From NCBI GenBank assembly GCA_903935205.1, contig CAIZQU010000055.1:1-45537 (forward strand): a stretch of DNA of 45,537 nucleotides, read 5' to 3'. Origin of the DNA: an uncultured cyanobacterium. GTDB taxonomy: Bacteria > Cyanobacteriota > Cyanobacteriia > PCC-6307 > Cyanobiaceae. Under the pieces are notes generated by a model. The model had not been told where the DNA came from and made no database searches. It was given only the letters and a program-made list of their open reading frames with translations. A program made the translations under genes and the position numbers. Numbering within the stretch: position 1 is the first letter of the stretch; every line of letters begins with the position of its first letter. Positions 18,012 to 25,547 of this stretch are shown here, in pieces.

Positions 18012-18160
18012 TGCCGATCGAGCACAAGAACGGGATGTGGCTGCGGCGGGTTGGTGGGCCATCGGCGCCTGGTTTCAGGCGGCAGGGTGCCCGTCAACGG
18101 CGGCTGAATTCCGCGATGCCCCAGGGGCGAGACAACCTTGAGATGCCGGCCATTTCCCTC

Positions 18161-18265
18161 GCCTTGCCACAACCAAGCTTGTGACAATCGAGCTTGTGAC
18201 AGCCAAACTTGTGACAGCCAAGCCTGCCACCACTGAGCTCGTTACCACTGAGCTCGTTACTCCTG
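18161..18265. repeat. seven-unit 15-bp tandem repeat
   Basis: Seven consecutive 15-bp units span 18161-18265; clear examples are AGCTTGTGACAGCCA at 18191-18205, AACTTGTGACAGCCA at 18206-18220 and AGCTCGTTACCACTG at 18236-18250. An eighth, decayed unit may follow to 18280. Adjacent units resemble each other more than distant ones, as in a minisatellite that grew by slippage. A period of 15 keeps frame, so each strand reads as a five-residue repeat (for example ELVTA/KLVTA), but no start, ribosome-binding site or conserved domain supports translation. Confidence 0.85.
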
Positions 18266-18670
18266 AGCCGGTACGGGCTGGCATCTCCTGGCAAGTTTCG
18301 AACACATCAGCTCTGACAGCAAGGCTTCCATCCTTTCCCTTTCTCGCGCTCTCGCTTGCTCAGGCACCACGCCATCGCCATCCGCAGCACTGTGCCGAAG
18401 TCTTGGCTGTTGGCACGTTGGCGCAGTGGCGCGTTGGCGGGTCTGTCGCCCATGGCCGTCAGCCCGCTGCGCGCCATCACCACACCGAGCCAGCGCCACG
18501 GCGCCACTCCCTAGGCTCGCTGCCGTTACACCTCGGTCCGTCGATCCCGTCGATGGCGGTCCAACGCCCCTCCGCCCAACCCATCCTCGGCCCATGACGT
18601 GGCGTCTCACTCCCCCCTGGCCCCTGGCCATCGGCGGCCCGGCCCCTGCGGCACACCGGTCGCTGGGCCG

Positions 18671-19141
18671 TTGAAGCGGAAAAGCCGATGCGCCGGCCGC
18701 CGGCCCCATCTCTCCTGGCAGACGGCGGCCGCCCTCACGGTGGCGCTGATGGCTGAGACCAGCCCAGCCCGGGCAGGCCTGCTGGCCCCGGTGCTGCACT
18801 GGATGCGCCCGCAACTGGAATCGCGGCTGGTGACCCTCTGTCTGGAGAACACCGCCGGCTCCGATACCAACCTGCGCCGCCAACTCCAGGATCCCTGCCA
18901 GAAACTGGCCGGCCCCACCAGCCGCTGCCTGATCGAGGAAACCGAGCGCGGCGGCCTCACCTTTGACGTGATGCGGGAGATGGTCGGCGGCCGCTTCGGT
19001 GATGCCAGCGAAGTGGTGGTCAAGCGCTGCCTGGCGCGAATGTTCGGCCTGCCCCCCGACACCCTGCAACACGTTCCCCTGCGGGAACTCGGCCGCCGCC
19101 TCGGCCCCCGTCAGATGGGGGGCCGGCCCCCAGCCCCCTGA
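18671..19141 (+). CDS. small secreted protein, hypothetical
   Basis: A protein of about 156 residues that I cannot assign to a named family, although its body looks like a real conserved cyanobacterial protein. From a TTG at 18671 it reads as a typical signal peptide: a basic head (MKRKSRCAGRR), a hydrophobic stretch with TAAALTVALMA and an A-x-A site (SPARAG). The mature part has four spaced cysteines (in VTLCLEN, DPCQKL, SRCLIEE and VKRCLARMF), which suggests two disulfides, consistent with export. A GTG at 18599 would lengthen the head. No good Shine-Dalgarno supports either. The 3' end overlaps by 31 bp the convergent RibD-like gene. Confidence 0.6.
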   Translation: MKRKSRCAGRRPHLSWQTAAALTVALMAETSPARAGLLAPVLHWMRPQLESRLVTLCLENTAGSDTNLRRQLQDPCQKLAGPTSRCLIEETERGGLTFDVMREMVGGRFGDASEVVVKRCLARMFGLPPDTLQHVPLRELGRRLGPRQMGGRPPAP

Positions 19142-19779
19142 GGGCCACGGCGGTAGCGCAGCAGCAGTTCGCCATCGCCCAGGCCACGGCTCTCGATCAG
19201 GTGCCAAGGGCCGCCGGGCGGCACCGTGCAACCGCTGGGCAGCCAAGTGTGGTTGCCGCCGAGCACCATCGGGCAGACGGTGAGCTGAAGTTCCTCGACC
19301 AGATCCTCGGCCAGCAGTGAAGCGGCCAATTGCGCCCCGCCGAGCAGCAGCAAGCGTCCCAACCCCAGGCGGGCCAACTCGCTCAGCAGGGCCCTCCAGT
19401 CGTCGAAGGCCAGCTGACGGGCAAACCCGGGGGGAGTGGCCGGTGCGTCCCGATCGCCGCCGCCCTCACCGCCGGGGCCCAGCAGCCAGCGCTGCAGGGG
19501 CTGGCGGAAGAAAGGAAGCTCCGCCGGCAGCTGGCCTGAACGGCTGACGGCCAGGGCCAGGGGTTGGGGGTCCAGGCCGCGCAGCCGCCGGCTCTCGAGC
19601 AGATCCGGAGCATGGATCAGGCAGGTGCTGCCGTGCAGCCGCAGGGTCTGCGCACCGACCAGGGCACCATCGGCCCAGGCCAGAGCCTCCTCCAGGGCGC
19701 GGCGGTCGCCAGGGCCTCCCAGCTGGGCGGCGCCACCGGCGGGAGGGGCAAGGCGGCCATCGAGGCTGACCGCCAACAC
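19111..19779 (-). CDS. RibD C-terminal (dihydrofolate reductase-like) domain protein
   Basis: A 222-residue stand-alone reductase domain of the RibD_C / DHFR superfamily; in full RibD this domain reduces the ribosyl side chain of the riboflavin precursor with NADPH. Visible family features are the N-terminal LAVSLDGRLAPP, a GALVGAQTLRLHG strand-helix, LGLGRLLLLGGAQLAASLLAEDLVEELQLTVCPMVLGG near residues 140-180. No deaminase domain is attached. The GTG at 19777-19779 is the first usable start, though the frame and the similarity-like sequence (PWLRL ahead of VLAVSLDG) extend a little further upstream without a normal start codon. It lies about 98 nt downstream of the two-domain pterin synthase on the same strand, suggesting a pterin/flavin-type partnership. 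Confidence 0.82.
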   Translation of the reverse strand: MLAVSLDGRLAPPAGGAAQLGGPGDRRALEEALAWADGALVGAQTLRLHGSTCLIHAPDLLESRRLRGLDPQPLALAVSRSGQLPAELPFFRQPLQRWLLGPGGEGGGDRDAPATPPGFARQLAFDDWRALLSELARLGLGRLLLLGGAQLAASLLAEDLVEELQLTVCPMVLGGNHTWLPSGCTVPPGGPWHLIESRGLGDGELLLRYRRGPQGAGGRPPI

Positions 19780-19877
19780 CAGCCGGAGCCAGGGCAGGCT
19801 CCCTGCCTGGACGGGCGAATGGCCGGGGCCGCGAGCGGCCTCGGCGCGGATCCGGGGGTCAGGAATCGCCAGGGGCC

Positions 19878-20915
19878 TCAGCCCACCGCTGCCAGGGCCT
19901 CCAAGGCCGCCGGTGCCATCTCCAGCTGGGGAGCTTCGGCGAAGACCTCGGCGGCATTGTTGGGGCTCTCCTGCAGGCGCACCTTGTGGAGGCGGGCGCC
20001 GCTGGCGGCGATCGGTGCGCTGAGCAGGTCAGCGATGTGGAGGGCGATGTTTTCTGCCGTCGGCACGCAGGTGGCGAAATGGGGCACGTCCTTATTGAGG
20101 AAGGTGTGATCGAAACGCTCCACCACCAGCTCATCCACCAGCCGCTGCAATGCCGCCAGATCGCAGACCATGCCGGTGCGGCCATCGATCGTGCCCCGCA
20201 CCGTCACATCGAGCAGGTAGTTGTGGCCATGGCCGTGGGGGCGGGCGCACTTGCCATAAATGGCCTCGTTTTCCGTCTGGCTCAGCTCCTCACGGGCGAG
20301 GCGATGGGCAGCGGCGAAATGGGTGCGGATCGAGAGAAAAGCTTCCATGGGATCGATGGTGGGACCGGCGAGCACATCGGCCCAGAGGTCGGGATGTTCG
20401 TAGAGGCGCAGACCCACCACCGGCAGATGGGGGGCTAGGCGGCGGCGGATGGCCAGGGCCAGGGCTTCGGTGGTGGGCAGACAGCCCTCGGGCCTGGAGA
20501 GATCGAATTCCGGCCAGACCTGATTGAGGAAGCGGAAATCGAGCGGTTCGGTGACCTCGCGGCGGATGGCGTGCTTCACCTCCGAGAGGTTGAGCACCAT
20601 GCCGTCCGCATCGAGGGGGCCGGCCATCGCCACGATCAACTCGTAGTTATGGCCGTGGCCGGGTTCGAGGCTGCAGGGACCGAAGCGCTCCTGGTTGGCG
20701 GCGGCATCCAGCTCCGGCAGGCGGTAAAGATGGCTGGCGCTGAACCGAGCCCGGCGGGTGATCACGCAGCCCCGGCCGCGGCCGTGGGCAGCCCTGGCCG
20801 GAGCCGGTGGGGCCGGGTGGCCGGCAGCGGGAACCGTCAGCGGCGCAGGGGGCATGAGGGTTGCCGGCAGAGCGGGCCCTGAGACTGGCATCGCGGTGGA
20901 CCCGAGGGATTGCAT
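19878..20915 (-). CDS. two-domain 6-pyruvoyl/6-carboxy-tetrahydropterin synthase
   Basis: A 345-residue protein with two tandem PTPS/QueD domains after a Pro/Ala-rich leader. Domain 2 (about 195-325) has the complete set: zinc-binding H204, H229 and H231 (AAAHRL, HGHGHNY), catalytic C223 (YGKC), the Asp-His pair D269-H270 (FDHTFLN) and E316 (LQESPNN). Domain 1 (about 55-183) keeps the zinc ligands H62, H87 and H89, C81 and E173, but has Phe127 in place of the catalytic His (LDFRFLN). Single-domain relatives make 6-pyruvoyl-tetrahydropterin for biopterin-type pteridines or the queuosine precursor; which applies here cannot be told. Start options are ATG 20915, 20891 and 20855. The RibD_C-domain gene follows on the same strand. 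Confidence 0.9.
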   Translation of the reverse strand: MQSLGSTAMPVSGPALPATLMPPAPLTVPAAGHPAPPAPARAAHGRGRGCVITRRARFSASHLYRLPELDAAANQERFGPCSLEPGHGHNYELIVAMAGPLDADGMVLNLSEVKHAIRREVTEPLDFRFLNQVWPEFDLSRPEGCLPTTEALALAIRRRLAPHLPVVGLRLYEHPDLWADVLAGPTIDPMEAFLSIRTHFAAAHRLAREELSQTENEAIYGKCARPHGHGHNYLLDVTVRGTIDGRTGMVCDLAALQRLVDELVVERFDHTFLNKDVPHFATCVPTAENIALHIADLLSAPIAASGARLHKVRLQESPNNAAEVFAEAPQLEMAPAALEALAAVG

Positions 20916-21164
20916 CCTAGAAACGGGCCACGGCCCCCGGGACGCGATTCAGCCTGGGGATTCCGCCACCCTTCAGGCGCATCCCAGCCGCCCCACCAGC
21001 CCGACCCAGCGCTCCTGGGTTCCCCTCCCCAGCCGCGACCACCGCTGCCGGCCGATCCCCGGCCGCCCCCGACAGCTCCCCCGGCCGCGGCCGCCCGAGC
21101 GCTCCCTGGCCCTACCCCTGGCCGGAGCCCATCCCCCACCCGATCCCCTTGAGGTTCACACCGA

Positions 21165-21902
21165 ATGGATCCGCAGCAGCCGCCAATCGCCAGCAGCACC
21201 GATGTCCAGGAGCGGAAGCGGGGCGATCAGGGGGACGAAACGCGCCAGCTGGCCCGGCGGCTGCGGGGGCTGAACATCTATCTGGTGGGGATGATGGGGG
21301 CCGGGAAAAGCGCCGTCGGCAGGCCCCTGGCCGCCGCCCTGGGCTACGGCTTTCTCGATGCCGACACGGCCCTGGAGCAGGTGGCCGGACAGAGCATTCC
21401 CAGCCTGTTCGCCGAGGCGGGGGAAGAGGGTTTCCGCGAGCTGGAAACGGCTGTGCTCGAGCAGATCGCCGGCTTCCATTCCCAGGTGGTGGCCACCGGC
21501 GGCGGCGTGGTGGGCCGGCCGGTCAACTGGGGCCATCTGCAGCAGGGGGTGGTGGTCTGGCTGGATGCGCCGGCCGAACGGCTGCTCGAACGCCTGCGTC
21601 AGGATCCAACGCCCCGGCCCCTGCTCCAGACGCCCGACCCCGCCGCCCGCCTGGCCGAGCTGCTGGCGCATCGCCAACCCCTTTACGCCCAGGCCGACCT
21701 GCGGATCCACCAGGAGGGCGATTCCCCGGAGCAGGTGGCCCGGCAGGTGCTGGCCGCCCTGCCCTCGATCCTGCGCGATCCACAGGCCGCCGTAACGCCG
21801 CCGGCGGTCCAGCTGGTGGATGGCGAGGGTCAGCCGGTCGACTCGCTCAACCGCGGCGGCCGGCCTGGCCCTGCATCAGACCAGGAATCAGACCAGCCCT
21901 GA
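21165..21902 (+). CDS. aroK: shikimate kinase
   Basis: A 245-residue kinase that phosphorylates shikimate at the 3-hydroxyl in aromatic amino acid synthesis. The P-loop is GMMGAGKS at about residues 42-49, the shikimate-binding FLDADTALEQ and the GEEGFRELE segment follow, then ATGGGVV, which also contacts shikimate, and the adenine-side motif with R-P-L-L. An N-terminal polar extension of about 35 residues and a C-terminal tail of about 50 residues lie outside the family domain (normally about 175 residues). ATG 21165 is preceded by TTGAGG at 21149-21154. The gene is convergent with the CRR7-like gene, with a 9-bp-stem hairpin between them. Confidence 0.95.
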   Translation: MDPQQPPIASSTDVQERKRGDQGDETRQLARRLRGLNIYLVGMMGAGKSAVGRPLAAALGYGFLDADTALEQVAGQSIPSLFAEAGEEGFRELETAVLEQIAGFHSQVVATGGGVVGRPVNWGHLQQGVVVWLDAPAERLLERLRQDPTPRPLLQTPDPAARLAELLAHRQPLYAQADLRIHQEGDSPEQVARQVLAALPSILRDPQAAVTPPAVQLVDGEGQPVDSLNRGGRPGPASDQESDQP

Positions 21903-21938
21903 GGCCGCTAACGCTCCCCTCTCCCCTTGTCCCCTCCC

Positions 21939-21963
21939 TCCCCCTGGGTCAGAGCCAGGGGGA
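21939..21963. terminator. hairpin between convergent aroK and crr7
   Basis: A perfect 9-bp stem, TCCCCCTGG (21939-21947) and CCAGGGGGA (21955-21963), with a 7-nt loop sits between the two convergent genes, 37 bp after the aroK stop. It has no T-run on either side, so intrinsic termination would be weak; it may still serve both transcripts or protect 3' ends. Confidence 0.35.
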
Positions 21964-21981
21964 CTGCGCCGGGGCTCATCC

Positions 21982-22251
21982 TCAGCCCGCCGCCCCGGGC
22001 GGTTCGAGGCGCACGGCGAACCAGCTGATCCGGCAACCGGGCTCCAGCTCCAGTTCACAGGCGGTTTCCAGCAGCCGCAACGCCCACTCCCCCGGTGCCC
22101 CCAGACCCCGCAGATCCGCCGGTGGCTCCGCCAGCCCAGCCAGCTGGCGCTCCAGCCAGGCCAGCGTTTCCTCGCGGCTGAGGATCCGCTCAGCGGCCCC
22201 AGGTTCAAGCACCACGTAGTGGTCGAGCTCGCGCAGCAGCGGATCGGACAT
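21982..22251 (-). CDS. CRR7-family protein
   Basis: An 89-residue soluble protein that matches the CHLORORESPIRATORY REDUCTION 7 family: the start M-S-D-P, DHYVVLEPG at residues 10-18, the REETLAWLERQLAGL helix and the C-terminal hallmark LLETACELELEPGC followed by W-F-A-V-R-L-E. In plants CRR7 is needed for accumulation of the chloroplast NDH complex; in cyanobacteria its job is not settled, so an NDH-1 link is inference. It is supported only loosely by ndhO, which is 12 kb away in this window. ATG 22249-22251 starts it, 51 nt after the stop of the GST gene, on the same strand. Confidence 0.75.
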   Translation of the reverse strand: MSDPLLRELDHYVVLEPGAAERILSREETLAWLERQLAGLAEPPADLRGLGAPGEWALRLLETACELELEPGCRISWFAVRLEPPGAAG

Positions 22252-22302
22252 GGCGCTCTCCAGCGGCCTCCATCCTGGCCGCGCTGGAGCTGTCGCCGGG
22301 GG

Positions 22303-23022
22303 TCAGGGGCGATGAACCTCGGCCAGGATGCGGTCCCGCCAGCGGAACAGGGGGTCGAACAGGGGGTTGTCCGCCACGCCCTCCACCCCGCAACCGGCCA
22401 GGGGCGCACCGGCAGAGGCCGGGAAGAGCAGCAGGGAAAGCTGGGCCACCACCGCCAGATCGGCCAGGGAGAGGTGATCGCCGACCAGATAGGGATGCTC
22501 TGCCACCAGCCGGGTCAGCTGGTCCAGGTTGCGGCGCAGCTGGCGGGCTTCGCTGGGGGAGATCAGATCGCCCACGGCCTCGCTCAGCGGCGCCATCCAG
22601 CCGCCGGGCACGGCGCTGACCAGGCGGCGGAGGGGATCGGGTGTGGCCTCCGGCAACAGGGCCGTGCGCAGCACCGGATCGGCGGCGGCAGCCTGGAGCA
22701 GGGCCTGGCGGGCCCCCGCGGCCAGGGCGGTGTCGGCCCAGTCCTCCAGCAGCAGCACCCGGGCCCGAGTCTGGGGGTCTGAGAGCAGCAGGGGCGGGGT
22801 GGGATGGCGCTCTTCCAGGTGGAGGGCGATGGCGGTGGAATCGCTGATCACCTCGCCGCCATCCACCAGCACCGGCACCTGGCGCTGACCGGAGAGTCGG
22901 AACAGGGCCACCTGGCCCACCCCGGGGGTGACCTCCACAAATGTGGCCTGGAGCCCCTTGATCGCCAGCACAAGGCGGACCTTCTCACAGAAGGCTGAGT
23001 GGCGGAACTGGTACAGATCCAT
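22303..23022 (-). CDS. glutathione S-transferase family protein
   Basis: A 239-residue cytosolic GST-fold protein. The thioredoxin-like N-terminal domain reads MDLYQFRHSAFCEKVRLVLA, then RQVPVLVDGGEVISDSTAIALHLEE, which has the cis-Pro and the Glu/Asp-Ser pair that binds the gamma-glutamyl group. The all-helical C-terminal domain has HPYLVGDHLSLADLAVVAQL, the N-capping box motif of GSTs. The residue that would activate the thiol is in FRHSAFC. The start ATG 23022 is chosen because conserved sequence begins there; an upstream ATG at 23097 would add an unrelated Arg-rich leader and overlap the divergent ycf33 region. Substrate is unknown. Confidence 0.88.
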   Translation of the reverse strand: MDLYQFRHSAFCEKVRLVLAIKGLQATFVEVTPGVGQVALFRLSGQRQVPVLVDGGEVISDSTAIALHLEERHPTPPLLLSDPQTRARVLLLEDWADTALAAGARQALLQAAAADPVLRTALLPEATPDPLRRLVSAVPGGWMAPLSEAVGDLISPSEARQLRRNLDQLTRLVAEHPYLVGDHLSLADLAVVAQLSLLLFPASAGAPLAGCGVEGVADNPLFDPLFRWRDRILAEVHRP

Positions 23023-23116
23023 CGGGTCCGGCGTGGGGAAGGGCTGGCGGGCGACGGCAAAGCGCCTCCCCGGGCGGCAGAGTAGCCAGCGCTCCATGGA
23101 TCGGGTCGCTGGGCTG

Positions 23117-23323
23117 ATGAGGGACTTCCTGGTGAACGTGACGCGCTATCCGCGCTATCTGGTGGCCTTCAGCCTCGGGGTGCTGAACTCGGTGTTCGAG
23201 CCCCTCGCCCGGCGCCGCAGCAATCCCGTCACCGCCGTGGCCCTGGTGGGCGCCCTGGTCAGCGGCCTGCTCACCATCGCCCTGGTGCTGCGTGCCATGG
23301 TGAGTGGGACGGCAATGGCCTAG
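23117..23323 (+). CDS. ycf33: Ycf33 / DUF751 membrane protein
   Basis: A 68-residue protein of the DUF751 (Ycf33) family, found in cyanobacteria and some plastids, function unknown. The family start, [15 protein letters not shown], is visible at residues 1-15, followed by a hydrophobic segment ([13 protein letters not shown]), a basic loop with ARRRSNP, and a second membrane helix ([19 protein letters not shown]). ATG 23117 is used because it begins the family domain, although the frame is open upstream. Its TAG is 2 nt ahead of the rbfA start, so it leads the plus-strand run to hemD. Confidence 0.85.
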   Translation: MRDFLVNVTRYPRYLVAFSLGVLNSVFEPLARRRSNPVTAVALVGALVSGLLTIALVLRAMVSGTAMA

Positions 23324-23325
23324 GC

Positions 23326-23760
23326 ATGGCGCAGGGACGGCGGGTGGAGCGGCTGGCGGCCCTGATCCGACGAGAGATCAGCGAACTGCTGCGCCATGGC
23401 ATCAAGGATCAGCGGGTCCAGCAGGGCCTGCTGAGCATCACCGAGGTGGAGGTGGCCGGCGATCTGCAGCACTGCCGCATCTACGTCAGCGTGCTTGGCA
23501 GTGACGAGGAACGCCGTGAGGCCATGGCCGGGCTGCGTTCCGCTGCGCCGTTCGTCAAGGGTGAGCTGGCCCGCCGTCTGCAGTTGCGTCGCACCCCGGA
23601 GGTGGTCTTCCAGTTCGATCGGGCCCTGGAGCGGGGCACGTCGGTGCTGGGACTGCTGCAACGCCTCGAGCAGGAACGCAGCAACAGCAGCGCTGACGCC
23701 GACGCCGACGCCGACGCGAACGTGGCCGCGGACGACGGGGCGGACAAGGAGGCGGGCTGA
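23326..23760 (+). CDS. rbfA: ribosome-binding factor A
   Basis: A 144-residue factor that binds the immature 30S subunit and helps 16S rRNA 5' end maturation, notably in the cold. The KH-type core reads [19 protein letters not shown], then [21 protein letters not shown] and [19 protein letters not shown], near-consensus for RbfA. The C-terminal tail (from about residue 122) is an acidic Asp-Ala low-complexity tract encoded by four GACGCC units. The ATG follows the ycf33 stop by 2 nt. The next gene, a GH3 glycosidase, starts 20 nt after the stop. Confidence 0.95.
   Translation: MAQGRRVERLAALIRREISELLRHGIKDQRVQQGLLSITEVEVAGDLQHCRIYVSVLGSDEERREAMAGLRSAAPFVKGELARRLQLRRTPEVVFQFDRALERGTSVLGLLQRLEQERSNSSADADADADANVAADDGADKEAG
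23695..23718 (+). repeat. hexanucleotide repeat (GACGCC)4 in the rbfA tail
   Basis: Four tandem GACGCC units (the last reads GACGCG) encode the Asp-Ala repeats in the acidic C-terminal tail of RbfA. Being a multiple of three, gain or loss of a unit alters length but not frame. Confidence 0.85.
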
Positions 23761-23780
23761 ACTCCAGTCCCTGCGCTTCG

Positions 23781-25547
23781 ATGGAAGCCGACGCCACCGG
23801 CAGCCCCATGCCCGCCGCCGATCCCAACGCCAGCACCGCCGGCACAGAAACGCTGCGGCGCCTGGTGGCCAGCCTGCTCGTGGTGCGCTGCAGCGGCCAT
23901 CTCAGCGATGGCCAGCGCCGCTACCCCCGCTGGGAGCTCGTCAACGCCGACCTGCAGCGGCTGCTGGCGGCGGGGGTGGGCGGTGTGATCCTGCTGGGGG
24001 GCAGCGCCGCCGAGCTGCGGCTGCGGACCCGACAGCTGCGGGCCTGGGCCGGCTCCGACCTGCTCCTCTGCGCCGACGTGGAGGAGGGGGTGGGCCAGCG
24101 CTTTGAGGGTGCCAGCTGGCTGGTGCCGCCCCTGGCCCTGGGCCGCCTCCATGGCGAAGATCGCGCCGCCGCCCTGACCCTGGCGGAGCGCTACGGCCGC
24201 TGCACGGGCCGGGAAGCGGCCGCCCTGGGCCTCAACTGGGTGCTGGGTCCGGTCTGCGATGTCAACAACAATCCGGCCAACCCGGTGATCAACGTGCGGG
24301 CCTGGGGGGAGGATCCCGCCAGCGCCGGTGCCCTGGCCGCCGCCTTTGTGCGGGGGGCCCAGGCGGAGGGGGTGCTGTGCTGCGCCAAGCACTTTCCTGG
24401 CCATGGCGATACCAGCACCGATTCCCACCTCGATCTGCCGGTCCTGCCCCACAGCCGCGAACGGCTTGAGGCGATCGAGCTGCCGCCCTTCCGCCAGGCC
24501 ATCGCCGCCGATGTGGCCGCCGTGATGACGGCCCATCTGCAACTTCCCGCCCTCGATCCCCACCTGCCCGCCACCCTCTCGGCACCGGTGCTCACCGACC
24601 TGCTGCGGCGGGATCTTGGTTTCGGCGGCCTGGTGGTCACCGATGCCCTGGTGATGGAGGCGATCGCCGGCCGCCATGGCGCCGGCGAAGCGGCCGTGCT
24701 CGCCCTGGCGGCGGGTGCCGATCTGGTGCTGATGCCCGAAGACGCCGACACCGCCATCGACGCCATCCTGGCGGCCCTGGCCGACGGGCGGTTGGCGCTC
24801 AATCAGCTGCAGGCCAGCGCCGAGCGGCGCCGGGCCGCCCTGGCCCGGCGCCGCTGCGGGAACGGGAGCGGGAACGACGGCGGCGACGACGGCGGGGAGA
24901 GGCGCCCCCTGGGGATCCTCAGCAACGGACCGCTCCCCGAGGACCGGGCCCTGGCCCTGGAGCTGGTGCAACGCAGCCTGCGGCGCCGCGGCGGCGCCAC
25001 GGTGACGACGGCCGGTGGCGGCCTCAACCTGATCCGGATCGATGGGGCCCTGGGCTGCCCCTTCCTGGCGGCAACCGCCCCGGCCCTGGCCTGGCCGGCG
25101 CAGGCGGGCCTGCACACCGTGCTGCTCGACGGTGCCGGCCCCTCCCCCTGGCGGGACGGGAACGGGGGTCCCCTCGACCTGGAGCGCCTCGGCGACGGGC
25201 CGGTGCTGCTGCAGCTGTTCGTGCGGGGCAATCCCTTCCGGGGCAGCGCCTCCGGGCAGGAGCCCTGGCCGGCCGTGATCCAGCAGCTCCAGGAAGCCAA
25301 CCGGCTGGCCGGGCTTGCGGTCTACGGCAGCCCCTATCTCTGGGAGAGCCTGACAACGCTGTTGGACGAGGACATCCCGGCGGCCTGGAGCCCTGGCCAG
25401 ATGCCCCTGGCCCAGGCCCAACTGCTGGCCAGCCTCGGCCTTGAACCCGCCGCCGCGGCAGCCGCCGGCCAGGGCGCCCCGGCTGCGGCGACGGACTCCC
25501 GGACCGCCGCCGTCCCCCCCCAGGGCCCCACGGGCTTCACCGACTGA
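23781..25547 (+). CDS. glycoside hydrolase family 3 protein (NagZ-like)
   Basis: A 588-residue GH3 enzyme, most like beta-N-acetylhexosaminidases (NagZ) that remove N-acetylglucosamine in cell-wall recycling. The TIM-barrel domain contains CADVEEGVGQRF, GLNWVLGPVCDVNNNPANPVI and the NagZ-type loop KHFPGHGDTSTDSH at about residues 203-216, which supplies the general acid-base His/Asp dyad; the nucleophile is D288 in VVTDALVMEA. The product is longer than single-domain NagZ (about 340 residues): a C-terminal domain of about 200 residues follows a Gly/Asn/Asp-rich linker. There is no signal peptide, which suits a cytosolic recycling role. Its TGA overlaps the ATG of the GT2 gene. Confidence 0.88.
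   Translation: MEADATGSPMPAADPNASTAGTETLRRLVASLLVVRCSGHLSDGQRRYPRWELVNADLQRLLAAGVGGVILLGGSAAELRLRTRQLRAWAGSDLLLCADVEEGVGQRFEGASWLVPPLALGRLHGEDRAAALTLAERYGRCTGREAAALGLNWVLGPVCDVNNNPANPVINVRAWGEDPASAGALAAAFVRGAQAEGVLCCAKHFPGHGDTSTDSHLDLPVLPHSRERLEAIELPPFRQAIAADVAAVMTAHLQLPALDPHLPATLSAPVLTDLLRRDLGFGGLVVTDALVMEAIAGRHGAGEAAVLALAAGADLVLMPEDADTAIDAILAALADGRLALNQLQASAERRRAALARRRCGNGSGNDGGDDGGERRPLGILSNGPLPEDRALALELVQRSLRRRGGATVTTAGGGLNLIRIDGALGCPFLAATAPALAWPAQAGLHTVLLDGAGPSPWRDGNGGPLDLERLGDGPVLLQLFVRGNPFRGSASGQEPWPAVIQQLQEANRLAGLAVYGSPYLWESLTTLLDEDIPAAWSPGQMPLAQAQLLASLGLEPAAAAAAGQGAPAAATDSRTAAVPPQGPTGFTD

Larger units (their letters stand above)
17464..18670. other. 1.2-kb non-coding stretch with repeat structures
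   Basis: No frame in this gap looks like a gene; open frames on both strands change composition along their length and carry no motif. It contains a 9-bp triple repeat (GGTGCCGTG-like) at 17646-17672, a 111-bp element bounded by inverted repeats at 17896-18006, and a seven-fold 15-bp tandem repeat at 18161-18265. The part around 17880-18000 is noticeably richer in A/T than its surroundings. It separates the minus-strand acyltransferase from a plus-strand secreted protein, so two divergent promoters are expected in it. Confidence 0.6.
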
